A DNA stretch of 64,000 nt from Pontimicrobium aquaticum (GTDB taxonomy: Bacteria; Bacteroidota; Bacteroidia; Flavobacteriales; Flavobacteriaceae), in contig NZ_SUPL01000001.1 of the NCBI RefSeq assembly GCF_005047595.1, positions 585,654 to 649,653 of the forward strand, in the 5' to 3' direction. Below the pieces are notes generated by a model, which searched no databases, was not told the origin of the DNA, and worked only from the letters and a program-made list of their open reading frames with translations. Of this stretch, positions 16,953 through 26,043 are shown piece by piece. The first letter of the stretch is position 1. Every line of letters starts with the position of its first letter. Position numbers and translations under genes: made by a program.

Positions 16953-16978
16953 GTCATTCCTGTGAAGACAGGAATCTA
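16953..16978. repeat. GTCATTCCTG...CAGGAATCTA intergenic repeat
   Basis: GTCATTCCTGTGAAGACAGG followed by AATCTA, with an 8-bp stem ATTCCTGT / ACAGGAAT. It is the familiar dispersed repeat of flavobacterial genomes and lies between the palindrome and the purF ATG, probably within the purF leader. Confidence 0.6.
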
Positions 16979-16991
16979 AACAAAATATACA

Positions 16992-18890
16992 ATGAGTGAC
17001 GCTTTAAAACACGAATGTGGGATTGCCCATATTAGACTTTTAAAACCATTAGAGTATTACAAAGAAAAATATGGTAGCGCCTTTTATGGTGTAAACAAAA
17101 TGTATCTGTTAATGGAAAAGCAACACAATCGTGGTCAAGATGGTGCTGGTTTTGCAAGCATAAAATTAGATACAAAACCTGGAGAAAGGTATATTAGCAG
17201 AGTTCGCTCAATACAACAACAACCTATTCAAGATATTTTTGCACAAATAAACGAGCGCATTAATAAAGAGTTTAAAGAAAACCCGGAATATGCTAACGAT
17301 GTTGCTTTACAAAAACGTCATATTCCATACATTGGAGAGGTACTATTAGGGCATGTTAGGTACGGAACTTTTGGTAAGAATAGCGTAGAAAGTGTACATC
17401 CTTTTTTAAGGCAAAACAATTGGATGCACAGAAATTTAATTATGGCAGGTAACTTTAACATGACCAATGTTAAAGAACTTTTTGGAAACCTTGTAGATTT
17501 AGGGCAACACCCAAAAGAATACACAGACACCATTACCATCATGGAAAAAGTAGGTCACTTTTTAGATGATGCTGTTAGCAAAATATATAAGAAATTAAAA
17601 AAAGAAGGCTATAGTAAAAGTGAATGTTCGCCATTAATTGCTGAACGATTAAACATTGCTAAAATCTTAAGAAGAGCCGCAAAAAACTGGGATGGTGGTT
17701 ACGCCATGGCAGGTTTAATTGGTCATGGCGATTCATTTGTATTACGTGATCCTGCAGGTATTCGTCCTGCTTACTATTATAAGGACGATGAAGTGGTTGT
17801 GGTAGCTTCAGAGCGTCCGGTAATTCAAACCGTGTTTAACGTAGATTTTGATGATGTTAAGGAATTAAATCCAGGGCATGCCATTATTACTAAAAAATCT
17901 GGAGAAGTATCAATCAAACAAATTTTAGAACCTTTAGAAAGAAAAGCGTGTTCATTTGAACGTATTTATTTTTCTAGAGGAAGTGATTCTGAAATCTACC
18001 AAGAGCGAAAACTACTAGGCAAACTCATTATGCCAAAGGTATTGAAGTCTATTGATAATGATATAAAAAACTCTGTGTTTTCATATATTCCAAATACTGC
18101 TGAAACATCTTTTTTCGGAATGATTGAAACGGTTGAAGAATTTTTAAATAAAGAAAAAACCAAAGCTATTTTAAATGGTGGTGGAAAAATGTCGGCAAAA
18201 AAAGTTACTGAAATACTTTCTGAACATCCAAGAATAGAAAAAATAGCCATTAAGGATGTGAAATTAAGAACTTTTATTACCGAGGACAGTAGTAGGGACG
18301 ACCTTGTAGCACACGTTTACGATATTACCTATGGTGTTATTAAACCAGAAGACAACCTAGTTATTATTGACGATAGTATTGTAAGAGGAACTACTTTAAA
18401 GAAAAGTATTTTAAAAATGATGGATCGATTACGCCCTAAAAAAATAGTAGTGGTTTCGTCGGCTCCTCAAATTCGTTATCCAGATTGCTATGGTATTGAT
18501 ATGGCAAATCTAGAAAGTCTTGTGGCTTTTAGAGCAGCTTTAGCACTTTTAAAAGATGCTAATAGCTATAGTATCGTTGAAGACGTTTATAAAAAATGTA
18601 AAGCTCAAGTAAACTTAGATGATAAAGATGTAGAAAACTTTGTAAAAGAAATATATGCACCTTTTACCGATGAACAACTTTCAGATAAAATATCTGAACT
18701 TTTAAGTGATGAGTCTTTAAATGCTGAAGTTAAAATAATCTTTCAATCGGTTGAAAACTTACATAAGGCTTGTCCAAAAAATCTAGGAGATTGGTACTTT
18801 ACTGGTAATTACCCAACCGTTGGCGGTAATCGAGTGGTTAACAGAGCATTTATTAATTTTTATGAAGGAAATAAAGAGCGTGCATATTAG
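16992..18890 (+). CDS. purF: Amidophosphoribosyltransferase, long Bacteroidota form
   Basis: This enzyme makes phosphoribosylamine from PRPP and glutamine, the first committed step of purine synthesis. The N-terminal class II glutaminase domain carries the expected Cys in 'MSDALKHECGIAHI' (Cys9, exposed after propeptide removal), plus 'NRGQDGAGFAS' and 'GHVRYGTFG'. The PRPP site is 'NLVIIDDSIVRGTTLKKS'. At 632 residues it is longer than the ~505-residue E. coli enzyme, with extra segments at ~60-100 and the C-terminus. It is transcribed alone behind a palindrome and a repeat. Confidence 0.93.
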   Translation: MSDALKHECGIAHIRLLKPLEYYKEKYGSAFYGVNKMYLLMEKQHNRGQDGAGFASIKLDTKPGERYISRVRSIQQQPIQDIFAQINERINKEFKENPEYANDVALQKRHIPYIGEVLLGHVRYGTFGKNSVESVHPFLRQNNWMHRNLIMAGNFNMTNVKELFGNLVDLGQHPKEYTDTITIMEKVGHFLDDAVSKIYKKLKKEGYSKSECSPLIAERLNIAKILRRAAKNWDGGYAMAGLIGHGDSFVLRDPAGIRPAYYYKDDEVVVVASERPVIQTVFNVDFDDVKELNPGHAIITKKSGEVSIKQILEPLERKACSFERIYFSRGSDSEIYQERKLLGKLIMPKVLKSIDNDIKNSVFSYIPNTAETSFFGMIETVEEFLNKEKTKAILNGGGKMSAKKVTEILSEHPRIEKIAIKDVKLRTFITEDSSRDDLVAHVYDITYGVIKPEDNLVIIDDSIVRGTTLKKSILKMMDRLRPKKIVVVSSAPQIRYPDCYGIDMANLESLVAFRAALALLKDANSYSIVEDVYKKCKAQVNLDDKDVENFVKEIYAPFTDEQLSDKISELLSDESLNAEVKIIFQSVENLHKACPKNLGDWYFTGNYPTVGGNRVVNRAFINFYEGNKERAY

Positions 18891-19000
18891 CGAAAAAATG
18901 TGTTTTTCGTCTTTTAATCTATAAAAATAGGTCTTTAAACTAAAAAAAATGCAGTTCGTCTAATATTTATAGGCTTTCACCAAATTACATATACTTTAGT

Positions 19001-19077
19001 ATCACCATAACATAAGTAGGTTAAGTTCATGGTAGATTTGGGGCAAAAAAAGGTGAACTCTCGTTCACCTTTTTTTA
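19001..19077 (+). ncRNA. Candidate small RNA, copy 1, with its own terminator
   Basis: A 44-base core (19001-19044) is followed by a perfect 14-bp terminator stem (AAAAAAAGGTGAAC / GTTCACCTTTTTTT) around TCTC. The core matches 19253-19296 at 43 of 44 bases. In the core, ACCATAA can pair with the later ATGGT segment. A weak -7-like TACTTTAG lies just upstream. The transcript would be ~75 nt. An overlapping 61-codon frame lacks protein-like features. I do not recognise the RNA family; no gene is seen in 18891-19404 apart from the two RNAs and the sodA terminator. Confidence 0.6.
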
Positions 19078-19252
19078 TGCATATTTCTTACTATCCTAAC
19101 TTCCTGAAAATAAAAATTTTATCTCTGATTTTTTTTGCTATTTTTCTCCTATCGCTTGATATACGCTGTTTTCCGCAAATCACTGTTAGACTAATTTATA
19201 AGTATTTTATCTAATAAATTTAATTATTAGAAATAATCACCCTTATATTTAC

Positions 19253-19327
19253 ATCACCATAACATAAGTAGGTTAAGTTTATGGTAGATTTGGGGCAAAA
19301 AAGGTGGACACTTCGTTCACCTTTTTT
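19253..19327 (+). ncRNA. Candidate small RNA, copy 2, with its own terminator
   Basis: Second copy of the 44-base core, 252 bases after the first, with one change (C to T) that makes the ACCATAA / TTATGGT helix a perfect 7 bp. The terminator stem keeps pairing through a G-U wobble (AAGGTGGAC / GTTCACCTT), while the loop differs (ACTTC). TATATTTA upstream resembles a -7 element. Conserved core plus diverged but paired terminator points to a functional RNA. Confidence 0.6.
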
Positions 19328-19351
19328 ATTTTTATTAAAATATTGTTCTAC

Positions 19352-19385
19352 AAAAAAAGACAACCTTATCAGGTTGCCTTTTTTG
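19352..19385 (-). terminator. Terminator of sodA (minus strand)
   Basis: Stem CAACCT/AGGTTG around TATC, extended with one mismatch into A- and T-runs on either side. Read on the minus strand, it ends in a T-tract about 20 bases after the sodA stop. Confidence 0.75.
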
Positions 19386-19404
19386 AATATTTATAAGCCA
19401 GTTC

Positions 19405-20013
19405 TTATTTAGCTTCTGCATAACGTCTTTCAACTTCATTCCAGTTAATCACATTAAAAAATGCTTCAATATAATCTGGTCTTCGGTTTTGATAATTTAA
19501 GTAATAGGCATGCTCCCAAACATCTAGACCTAAAATTGGTGTTCCTTGACATGTTACTCCAGGCATTAATGGGTTATCTTGATTAGGTGTAGAGCAAACC
19601 TCAACCTTGCCTCCTTTATGAACACACAACCAAGCCCAACCAGATCCAAACTGAGTTGCTGCTGCTTTACTAAAAGCCTCAACAAAAGCATCTTTTGAAC
19701 CAAACTCTGCTTCAATTGCATCTTTAAGTTCTCCAGATAAATAACCTTTGCCTTCTGGGTTCATTACCTCCCAAAATAATGAGTGGTTATAAAATCCTCC
19801 TCCATTATTTCTAACAGCACTATTACTCATGTCTAAATTTGTTAGAATATCTTCAATAGATTTCCCTTCTAAATCAGTACCAGCTATGGCTGCGTTTAAT
19901 TTTGTCGTATAACCATTGTGGTGTTTTGAATGATGTATTTCCATCGTGCGTGCATCAATATGGGGCTCTAAAGCATCATATGCATATTTTAATTTCAGTA
20001 ATTCGAAAGCCAT
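19405..20013 (-). CDS. sodA: Superoxide dismutase, Mn/Fe type
   Basis: Converts superoxide to oxygen and hydrogen peroxide. The 202-residue protein has the metal ligands of the Fe/Mn family: His in '[17 protein letters not shown]', His in '[13 protein letters not shown]', and Asp/His in '[20 protein letters not shown]'. No signal peptide is present, so it is cytoplasmic. Mn versus Fe use cannot be decided from sequence alone. A TAAATTTG -7-like element lies ~38 bases upstream on the minus strand (20051-20058), and a terminator follows the gene. Confidence 0.95.
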   Translation of the reverse strand: MAFELLKLKYAYDALEPHIDARTMEIHHSKHHNGYTTKLNAAIAGTDLEGKSIEDILTNLDMSNSAVRNNGGGFYNHSLFWEVMNPEGKGYLSGELKDAIEAEFGSKDAFVEAFSKAAATQFGSGWAWLCVHKGGKVEVCSTPNQDNPLMPGVTCQGTPILGLDVWEHAYYLNYQNRRPDYIEAFFNVINWNEVERRYAEAK

Positions 20014-20128
20014 AATTTTAAAGTTTTTATATTAATATTTATTTTCCTATCAAATTTACAATAATGCATTAAGTTTTGTATAATTAAGTTATTAAGTTTC
20101 CTTATTTTGGTATAAAAATTTTCTTTTC

Positions 20129-23100
20129 TTGAGCTCGACCTCTTTTAATATTTACGATGCATCTGCTGGAAGTGGAAAAACCTACACTTTAGTTAAGGAG
20201 TATTTAAAAATACTTTTTAAATCGGCTTACAAAGATGTTTATAAAAACATCCTTGCGATAACATTTACCAATAAAGCTGTTGGTGAAATGAAAGAGCGAA
20301 TAATTGAAACGCTTAAACAGTTTTCTGAAGACACTATTTTAACCGAGCCTAACAGTATGTTTAAAGATCTTTGTAAAGAGCTTAATGTTGCGCCTGAAAA
20401 GCTGTCAAAAAAATCTAAGAACATTTTAGAAAGTATTATTCATAATTATGCTGCTTTTGATATTTCAACGATAGACAAGTTCACTCAAAAAGTTATTAGG
20501 ACTTTTGCCTACGACTTGCATTTACCTTTAAATTTTGAGGTTGAGTTAGACACCGACACGCTTTTGGCCAAAGCTATTGATAATTTAATTGCTAGCGCTG
20601 GAACCGAAAAAGAGCTAACCAAAACTTTAATTGACTTTGCTATTGAAAAGGCTGATGATGATAAAAGCTGGGATATTGCCTATGACTTTAATCCGGTTGC
20701 AAAATTATTGGTTAACGAAAATCATGTGCCTTATGTCGAGTTGTTAAAAAATAAAACCTTAGATGATTTTAAGAAACTTAAAAAGTATTTACGTAGAGAA
20801 ATTGAAAATATTAAAGTTGAGATTACGCAGGAAGCACAAAGTACTTTAGAAATGATACATTTATCTGGGGTAAAATATTATGATTTTAGTAGAAGCTCAC
20901 TTCCAAATCATTTTAAAAAACTTTCTAATGAAGATTTTAGCGTTGCTTTTACTTCTAATTGGCAAAGCGATTTAGTTGAGGGTAACTCTCTATACCCAGG
21001 TCGCGTTTCGCAAGATATTGCTACACTAATTGATGGTTTACAAACAAACCTTAGTAAGGTATTTAGTAAAACTAAGCAGTTAATTATTAATTATAACTTC
21101 CTGAAAAATATTTATAAAAATGTAACACCGCTTTCGGTACTTAATGAAATAAATAAAGAAGTTCGTAAAATTAAAGAAGAACAAAACTTACTGCTAATTT
21201 CAGAGTTTAACTCAATTATTGGTAATCACATTAAAAAGCAACCAGCTCCTTTTATTTATGAGCGTATTGGCGAAAAGTTTAAGCATTATTTTATTGATGA
21301 GTTTCAAGACACCTCAAAAATGCAGTGGGAAAATTTAGTACCTCTTCTTGAAAATTCTCTTTCTAGTGAAAACGGAAGCGTTATGCTGGTTGGAGATGCT
21401 AAACAAGCCATTTACCGCTGGCGAGGTGGAAAAGCTGAACAGTTTATAGATTTATATAATGGCAATAACAATCCTTTTCATGTAAAAGTTAATAAAGAAC
21501 ATCTTCCTGTAAACTACAGAAGTTACAAAGAGATTGTTAAATTTAACAATGCCTTTTTTAAACATATTTCATCTTTTGTTTTTAGTAATGAGGAATATTC
21601 TAAATTATATCAAAACAGTCATCAAGACTGCTATAAAAACCATCAAGGTTTTGTGGATATTACATTATTAGAAATCGATAAAGATGATGACAAAGACATT
21701 GAATATCCAATTCAGGTCTTAAAAACAATTACAAACTGTATTGAAAACGGTTTTAAATTAAACGATATTTGTGTACTTGTCAGAAAGAAAAAAGAAGGTG
21801 TTGCTGTAGCAAAATACCTTTCAGAAAACGGTATAGACATTATCTCTTCAGAAACTTTACTTATTGGGAATGCTCCAGAGGTTAAGTTTATAATTAATCT
21901 TTTAAAATATATTCTTGAACCACAAAATTTAGAAGTTAAGATTGAAGTTATTAGCTATCTTGGAAATAAAAAACTTCAAGTTGATGATATTCATGCTTTT
22001 TACAAAAAACTTATAAATCTAGATGTTGGTGCTTTTTTTGTAGAATGTAGCCATTTAGGGTTTAATTTTAATTATTCCGAAGCATTACAAACTGCAGTTT
22101 ATGAGGTTATAGAGGCTATAATTTATGGTTTTAACCTTAACAAAACCTCCAATGCATATTTACAGTTTTTTCTAGATTTTACTTTAGATTATGAAAATAA
22201 AAAGAACTCTAATTTAACCGACTTTATAGCACATTTTGAAACCAAAAAAGAATCCTTAACAATAGTGTCTCCTGAGGGTCAAAATGCAGTTAAAATAATG
22301 ACCATACATAAGTCTAAAGGCTTAGAGTTTCCTGTTGTTATTTTTCCTTATGCCGACTTAAACATTTACAAAGAAAATAGTCCCAAAATATGGTTTCCTT
22401 TAGATCCTGAAAGCTTTCAAGGATTTCCAATAGCATACATAAATTATAATAAAAATATTGATGCTATAAATGAGGTTGGAGAAGCGCTCTATACGCAACA
22501 TCAATCAGAGTTAGAGTTAGATAATATCAATCTCCTATACGTAGCTCTAACAAGACCTGTTGAGCAACTGTATATTATTAGCAATAAAACTCAGTCCAAT
22601 AGGAAAAATGAAACTTTAAATTCTTATAATGATTTATTAATTCATTATTTAAAGCATATAGGTAAATGGGAAGAAAGCAAGTTGAATTATAGTTTTGGAG
22701 ACCAAAAAAGAGTCGTTTCCAAACATAAAAACCTAGTTATTACTGAAAAACAAAAAATGTTTATCTCTATTCCTAAAAAAAAACATGGAATAAACATAGT
22801 TACAACCTCTGGAAACCTCTGGGACACTTCTCAAAAAGAAGCTATTGAACGCGGAAACTTAATTCATGATATGATGTCTCAAATAAAAACCAAAAACGAC
22901 ATAGAAATTACTACAGAAAACTTTATTACATCTGGTGTCATCAATGAAAATCAAGCTGTAGAATTAAAAACGATTGTTGAAAATATTGTAAATCACAATC
23001 TAATAGCACACTTGTTTAGTCCAGATGTCACAGTTTATAATGAAAAAGATATTATAACTAAACAAGGCAAAATATGGCGTCCTGATAGAGTTGTCATTAA

Positions 23101-23266
23101 TAAAAATAATGAGGCAACGATTGTCGATTACAAAACTGGCGCACAAGACAGTAATCATCTAGCGCAAATTGAAGACTATAAATATGCTTTAAAGGATATG
23201 GGATTTGAAGTAAATAAAGGTGTACTAATTTATACGAATGACACGATAGAAATAAAAGAAGTTTAA
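20129..23266 (+). CDS. addA: UvrD-type helicase/nuclease, AddA (RecB-like) subunit
   Basis: Large subunit of an AddAB-type recombination and repair helicase-nuclease that resects double-strand breaks. The 1045-residue protein has Walker A '[11 protein letters not shown]' at residues ~10-20, motif II '[13 protein letters not shown]', motif III '[14 protein letters not shown]', motif V '[14 protein letters not shown]' and motif VI '[13 protein letters not shown]'. A C-terminal PD-(D/E)XK nuclease shows 'WRPDRVVI...ATIVDYKTG'. The start is a TTG at 20129: an in-frame stop at 20093 excludes a longer frame, and no ATG precedes the Walker A motif. The likely partner AddB gene is 2.8 kb downstream. 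Confidence 0.9.
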   Translation: MSSTSFNIYDASAGSGKTYTLVKEYLKILFKSAYKDVYKNILAITFTNKAVGEMKERIIETLKQFSEDTILTEPNSMFKDLCKELNVAPEKLSKKSKNILESIIHNYAAFDISTIDKFTQKVIRTFAYDLHLPLNFEVELDTDTLLAKAIDNLIASAGTEKELTKTLIDFAIEKADDDKSWDIAYDFNPVAKLLVNENHVPYVELLKNKTLDDFKKLKKYLRREIENIKVEITQEAQSTLEMIHLSGVKYYDFSRSSLPNHFKKLSNEDFSVAFTSNWQSDLVEGNSLYPGRVSQDIATLIDGLQTNLSKVFSKTKQLIINYNFLKNIYKNVTPLSVLNEINKEVRKIKEEQNLLLISEFNSIIGNHIKKQPAPFIYERIGEKFKHYFIDEFQDTSKMQWENLVPLLENSLSSENGSVMLVGDAKQAIYRWRGGKAEQFIDLYNGNNNPFHVKVNKEHLPVNYRSYKEIVKFNNAFFKHISSFVFSNEEYSKLYQNSHQDCYKNHQGFVDITLLEIDKDDDKDIEYPIQVLKTITNCIENGFKLNDICVLVRKKKEGVAVAKYLSENGIDIISSETLLIGNAPEVKFIINLLKYILEPQNLEVKIEVISYLGNKKLQVDDIHAFYKKLINLDVGAFFVECSHLGFNFNYSEALQTAVYEVIEAIIYGFNLNKTSNAYLQFFLDFTLDYENKKNSNLTDFIAHFETKKESLTIVSPEGQNAVKIMTIHKSKGLEFPVVIFPYADLNIYKENSPKIWFPLDPESFQGFPIAYINYNKNIDAINEVGEALYTQHQSELELDNINLLYVALTRPVEQLYIISNKTQSNRKNETLNSYNDLLIHYLKHIGKWEESKLNYSFGDQKRVVSKHKNLVITEKQKMFISIPKKKHGINIVTTSGNLWDTSQKEAIERGNLIHDMMSQIKTKNDIEITTENFITSGVINENQAVELKTIVENIVNHNLIAHLFSPDVTVYNEKDIITKQGKIWRPDRVVINKNNEATIVDYKTGAQDSNHLAQIEDYKYALKDMGFEVNKGVLIYTNDTIEIKEV

Positions 23267-23285
23267 CTTTGCAAAAAAATACATC

Positions 23286-24479
23286 ATGTACGGAAACATT
23301 AAAGAACATTTAGAAAAAGAAATTCAAGATATTAAAGACAATGGTCTTTATAAGGAAGAACGCATAATAACCTCAGCTCAGGGAGCCAAAATAACCTTAA
23401 ACACAGGTGAAACTGTATTAAACTTTTGTGCCAATAATTATTTAGGACTATCTGCACATCCTGAAGTCATTCAAGCAGCAAAAGACACGATGGATACACA
23501 CGGTTTTGGAATGTCGTCAGTACGTTTTATCTGCGGAACCCAAGACATACATAAAGAATTAGAGCAAAAAATTGCTGATTTTTATGAAACCGAAGATACT
23601 ATTCTTTATGCTGCTGCTTTTGATGCTAATGGAGGTGTTTTTGAGCCACTTTTAACTGCTGAAGATGCTATAATTTCAGACTCTCTAAACCATGCATCAA
23701 TTATTGATGGAGTGCGCTTATGTAAAGCGGCAAGATATCGTTATAAAAATAATGATATGGAAGACCTTGAAAAACAATTAAAAGACGCAAATGCAAATAG
23801 TGCTCGCTTTAAAATAATTGTTACGGATGGTGTCTTCTCAATGGATGGTTTAGTAGCTCCTTTAGATGAAATTTGTGATTTAGCTGATAAATACGATGCG
23901 TTAGTCATGATTGACGAGTGCCACGCTGCTGGATTTATAGGTAAAACAGGAAGAGGAACACTTGAAGAAAAAGATGTTATGAATCGTATTGATATTATAA
24001 CAGGAACTCTTGGCAAAGCCTTAGGTGGTGCTATGGGTGGTTACACTACAGGAAAAAAAGAGATTATTGATATGTTGCGTCAACGCTCTAGACCATATTT
24101 ATTTTCAAACTCTTTAGCACCTGCAATTGTTGGAGCATCTATAAAAGTGTTTGACTTACTTTCAAACGACACATCACTAAGAGATAAACTAGAATGGAAC
24201 ACAAACTACTTTAAAAAAGGTATTAAAAATGCTGGTTTTGATATAGTTGATGGTGACTCAGCTATTGTTCCAGTAATGCTTTATGATGCAAAACTATCTC
24301 AAATAATGGCAAACAAACTATTAGAAGAAGGTATTTATGTTATTGGGTTCTTTTTTCCAGTAGTACCAAGGGAAAAAGCAAGAATTAGAGTGCAATTATC
24401 GGCAGCTCATGAAAAAGAGCATTTAGACAAAGCTATTGCCGCATTTATTAAAGTAGGAAAAGCCCTTGAAATTGTTTAA
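23286..24479 (+). CDS. kbl: Glycine C-acetyltransferase (2-amino-3-ketobutyrate CoA ligase)
   Basis: PLP enzyme that joins acetyl-CoA and glycine to 2-amino-3-ketobutyrate, or runs the reverse in threonine breakdown. The 397-residue protein has '[16 protein letters not shown]', '[20 protein letters not shown]', '[11 protein letters not shown]', '[13 protein letters not shown]' and the PLP Lys in '[13 protein letters not shown]'. It aligns in length with E. coli Kbl. A TAACTTTG -7-like element overlaps the addA stop 15-22 bases upstream. No tdh (threonine dehydrogenase) is in this window. It sits between the two Add genes without a functional link. Confidence 0.93.
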   Translation: MYGNIKEHLEKEIQDIKDNGLYKEERIITSAQGAKITLNTGETVLNFCANNYLGLSAHPEVIQAAKDTMDTHGFGMSSVRFICGTQDIHKELEQKIADFYETEDTILYAAAFDANGGVFEPLLTAEDAIISDSLNHASIIDGVRLCKAARYRYKNNDMEDLEKQLKDANANSARFKIIVTDGVFSMDGLVAPLDEICDLADKYDALVMIDECHAAGFIGKTGRGTLEEKDVMNRIDIITGTLGKALGGAMGGYTTGKKEIIDMLRQRSRPYLFSNSLAPAIVGASIKVFDLLSNDTSLRDKLEWNTNYFKKGIKNAGFDIVDGDSAIVPVMLYDAKLSQIMANKLLEEGIYVIGFFFPVVPREKARIRVQLSAAHEKEHLDKAIAAFIKVGKALEIV

Positions 24480-24537
24480 AACCTTTATAAATACTAGTGT
24501 TTTAATACAAAAAAGTCAATAATTTCCTATATTTGTC

Positions 24538-24568
24538 TTTGTTAATAAATTTTAACAACTTACTTTTG
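24538..24568 (+). promoter_or_regulatory. Strong Bacteroidota promoter of the ompA-like gene
   Basis: TTTG (24538-24541), a 19-base spacer and TACTTTTG (24561-24568) match the Bacteroidota -33/-7 consensus exactly. The ATG is 35 bases downstream, consistent with high expression of a major outer-membrane protein. Confidence 0.85.
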
Positions 24569-24603
24569 CTTACAATTAACACTTAAAATTAAAATTATAG
24601 AAT

Positions 24604-25971
24604 ATGAAAAATCTTAGCAGATTAATGTTCGCTTTGTTGCTAGTAATTGGTTTTAGCAACGTTAACGCACAAGACGAGAATAATCCTTGGCAATTAAGCA
24701 TAGGGACTAACGCCGTTGATTTTTATCCAGTTGGAGATGGCTCTCCGCTTGGTGGGACTTTTGAAAAATTCTTTGATACAGATCATTGGAATATAAGCCC
24801 TACAATTAATTCCTTTTCAGTTTCTAATTATTTAGGAGATAATTTCTCTTTAGGAGCAGTTTTGTCTTTTAACCGAATTAAAAAATTTGGTGATGCTAAC
24901 ATTAATAGCTTAAGCTATTATGGTTTAGACGGTATCATTAAGTATAGCCTTGCTGATGCTTTAAATACAGGTAAATTTGACCCTTTCCTTGCTGTGGGAG
25001 GTGGTTATACTTGGGTAGATAAAATTGGAGCAGGGACTGCTAATGGAACATTTGGAATTAATTATTGGTTTAACGATAATATAGGCTTAACAGCTCAATC
25101 TAGCTATAAGCATTCTTTTGAAGATTATTTAGCTAAGCATTTTCAACATACTTTTGGAGTTTCTGTTAAGTTTGGAGGTAAAGATACTGATGGTGATGGG
25201 ATATATGACAAATACGATGCATGTCCTGAAGTTCCTGGTCTAGAAGCTTTCAACGGTTGCCCTGATACTGATGGTGACGGTATTGAAGATTCTAAAGACA
25301 CTTGCCCTAACGAAGCTGGTTTAGCTGAGTTTAATGGTTGTCCAGATTCTGATGGTGATGGTGTATCAGATAATAATGATAACTGTCCTAATGTTGCTGG
25401 TTTAAAATCATTAGCTGGTTGTCCAGATGCTGATGGTGATGGTGTAACAGATAAAGACGATAGATGTCCTAACGAAGCAGGTCCTTCTGCAAACAACGGA
25501 TGCCCTTGGCCAGATTCTGATGGTGATGGTGTATTAGACAAAGACGATCAATGCCCTAACGAAGCTGGTACTGTTGCTAACAATGGATGCCCAGAAATAG
25601 TTGTTCCTACGGTTGAGGTTCAAAACCAATTAACTGAATACGCAAGAACTATTAACTTTAATACAGGTAAATCTTCTTTCAAAAGTGGTACTGAGCCAAC
25701 ATTACAAGCAATTGCTGCTATCTTAAAAGAATATCCTAAAGCTAACTTCACTATTGAAGGTCATACAGACAGTACAGGTGGAGATGCTTTAAACCAAAGA
25801 TTATCAGAAGCTAGAGCAAATGCAGTTATGGATTACTTAGTAAACAATGGTATTTCTGCCGCTAGATTATCTGCAAAAGGTTATGGTGAAACTATGCCAA
25901 TAGATTCTAACAGAACTAGAGCTGGTAGAGCTGCAAACAGACGTGTTGAAGTAAAACTTGCAAACATGTAA
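24604..25971 (+). CDS. OmpA-family outer-membrane protein with thrombospondin type-3 repeats
   Basis: Outer-membrane anchor protein. The signal peptide ends 'GFSNVNAQ'. An ~165-residue beta-barrel-like domain follows. Then come five Ca-binding thrombospondin type-3 repeats at residues ~196-335 ([30 protein letters not shown] and so on). The C-terminal OmpA peptidoglycan-binding domain has '[11 protein letters not shown]', '[13 protein letters not shown]' and '[10 protein letters not shown]'. At 455 residues it has the typical flavobacterial OmpA/PorF layout. It has a strong own promoter and terminator, so it is expressed apart from the flanking Add genes. Confidence 0.93.
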   Translation: MKNLSRLMFALLLVIGFSNVNAQDENNPWQLSIGTNAVDFYPVGDGSPLGGTFEKFFDTDHWNISPTINSFSVSNYLGDNFSLGAVLSFNRIKKFGDANINSLSYYGLDGIIKYSLADALNTGKFDPFLAVGGGYTWVDKIGAGTANGTFGINYWFNDNIGLTAQSSYKHSFEDYLAKHFQHTFGVSVKFGGKDTDGDGIYDKYDACPEVPGLEAFNGCPDTDGDGIEDSKDTCPNEAGLAEFNGCPDSDGDGVSDNNDNCPNVAGLKSLAGCPDADGDGVTDKDDRCPNEAGPSANNGCPWPDSDGDGVLDKDDQCPNEAGTVANNGCPEIVVPTVEVQNQLTEYARTINFNTGKSSFKSGTEPTLQAIAAILKEYPKANFTIEGHTDSTGGDALNQRLSEARANAVMDYLVNNGISAARLSAKGYGETMPIDSNRTRAGRAANRRVEVKLANM

Positions 25972-26000
25972 GAGATAAAATATAATTCAAATTATATAAC

Positions 26001-26032
26001 AAAAAACGCTTCGAAATTTCGAAGCGTTTTTT
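26001..26032 (+). terminator. Terminator after the ompA-like gene
   Basis: A perfect 32-base palindrome with 16-bp arms, AAAAAACGCTTCGAAA and its complement, ends in T6 and a T-rich tail. It can act on both strands; the next gene starts 12 bases later. Confidence 0.92.
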
Positions 26033-26043
26033 ATTTTTATACT

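Noticed and set aside
19029..19214. 61-codon plus-strand frame overlapping the first small RNA
   Set aside because: It runs through a terminator hairpin and A+T-rich spacer, has no family features, and the sequence conservation with the second copy stops at the terminator. RNA is the better explanation.
25143..25541. 132-codon minus-strand frame opposite the OmpA-like gene
   Set aside because: It mirrors the repeated Asp-Gly codons of the calcium-binding repeats and has no independent start or family.
25189..25590. Regular repeated units that resemble a CRISPR-like array
   Set aside because: They are the codons of five thrombospondin type-3 repeats of the OmpA-like protein, in frame and diverged; no identical repeats or unique spacers.
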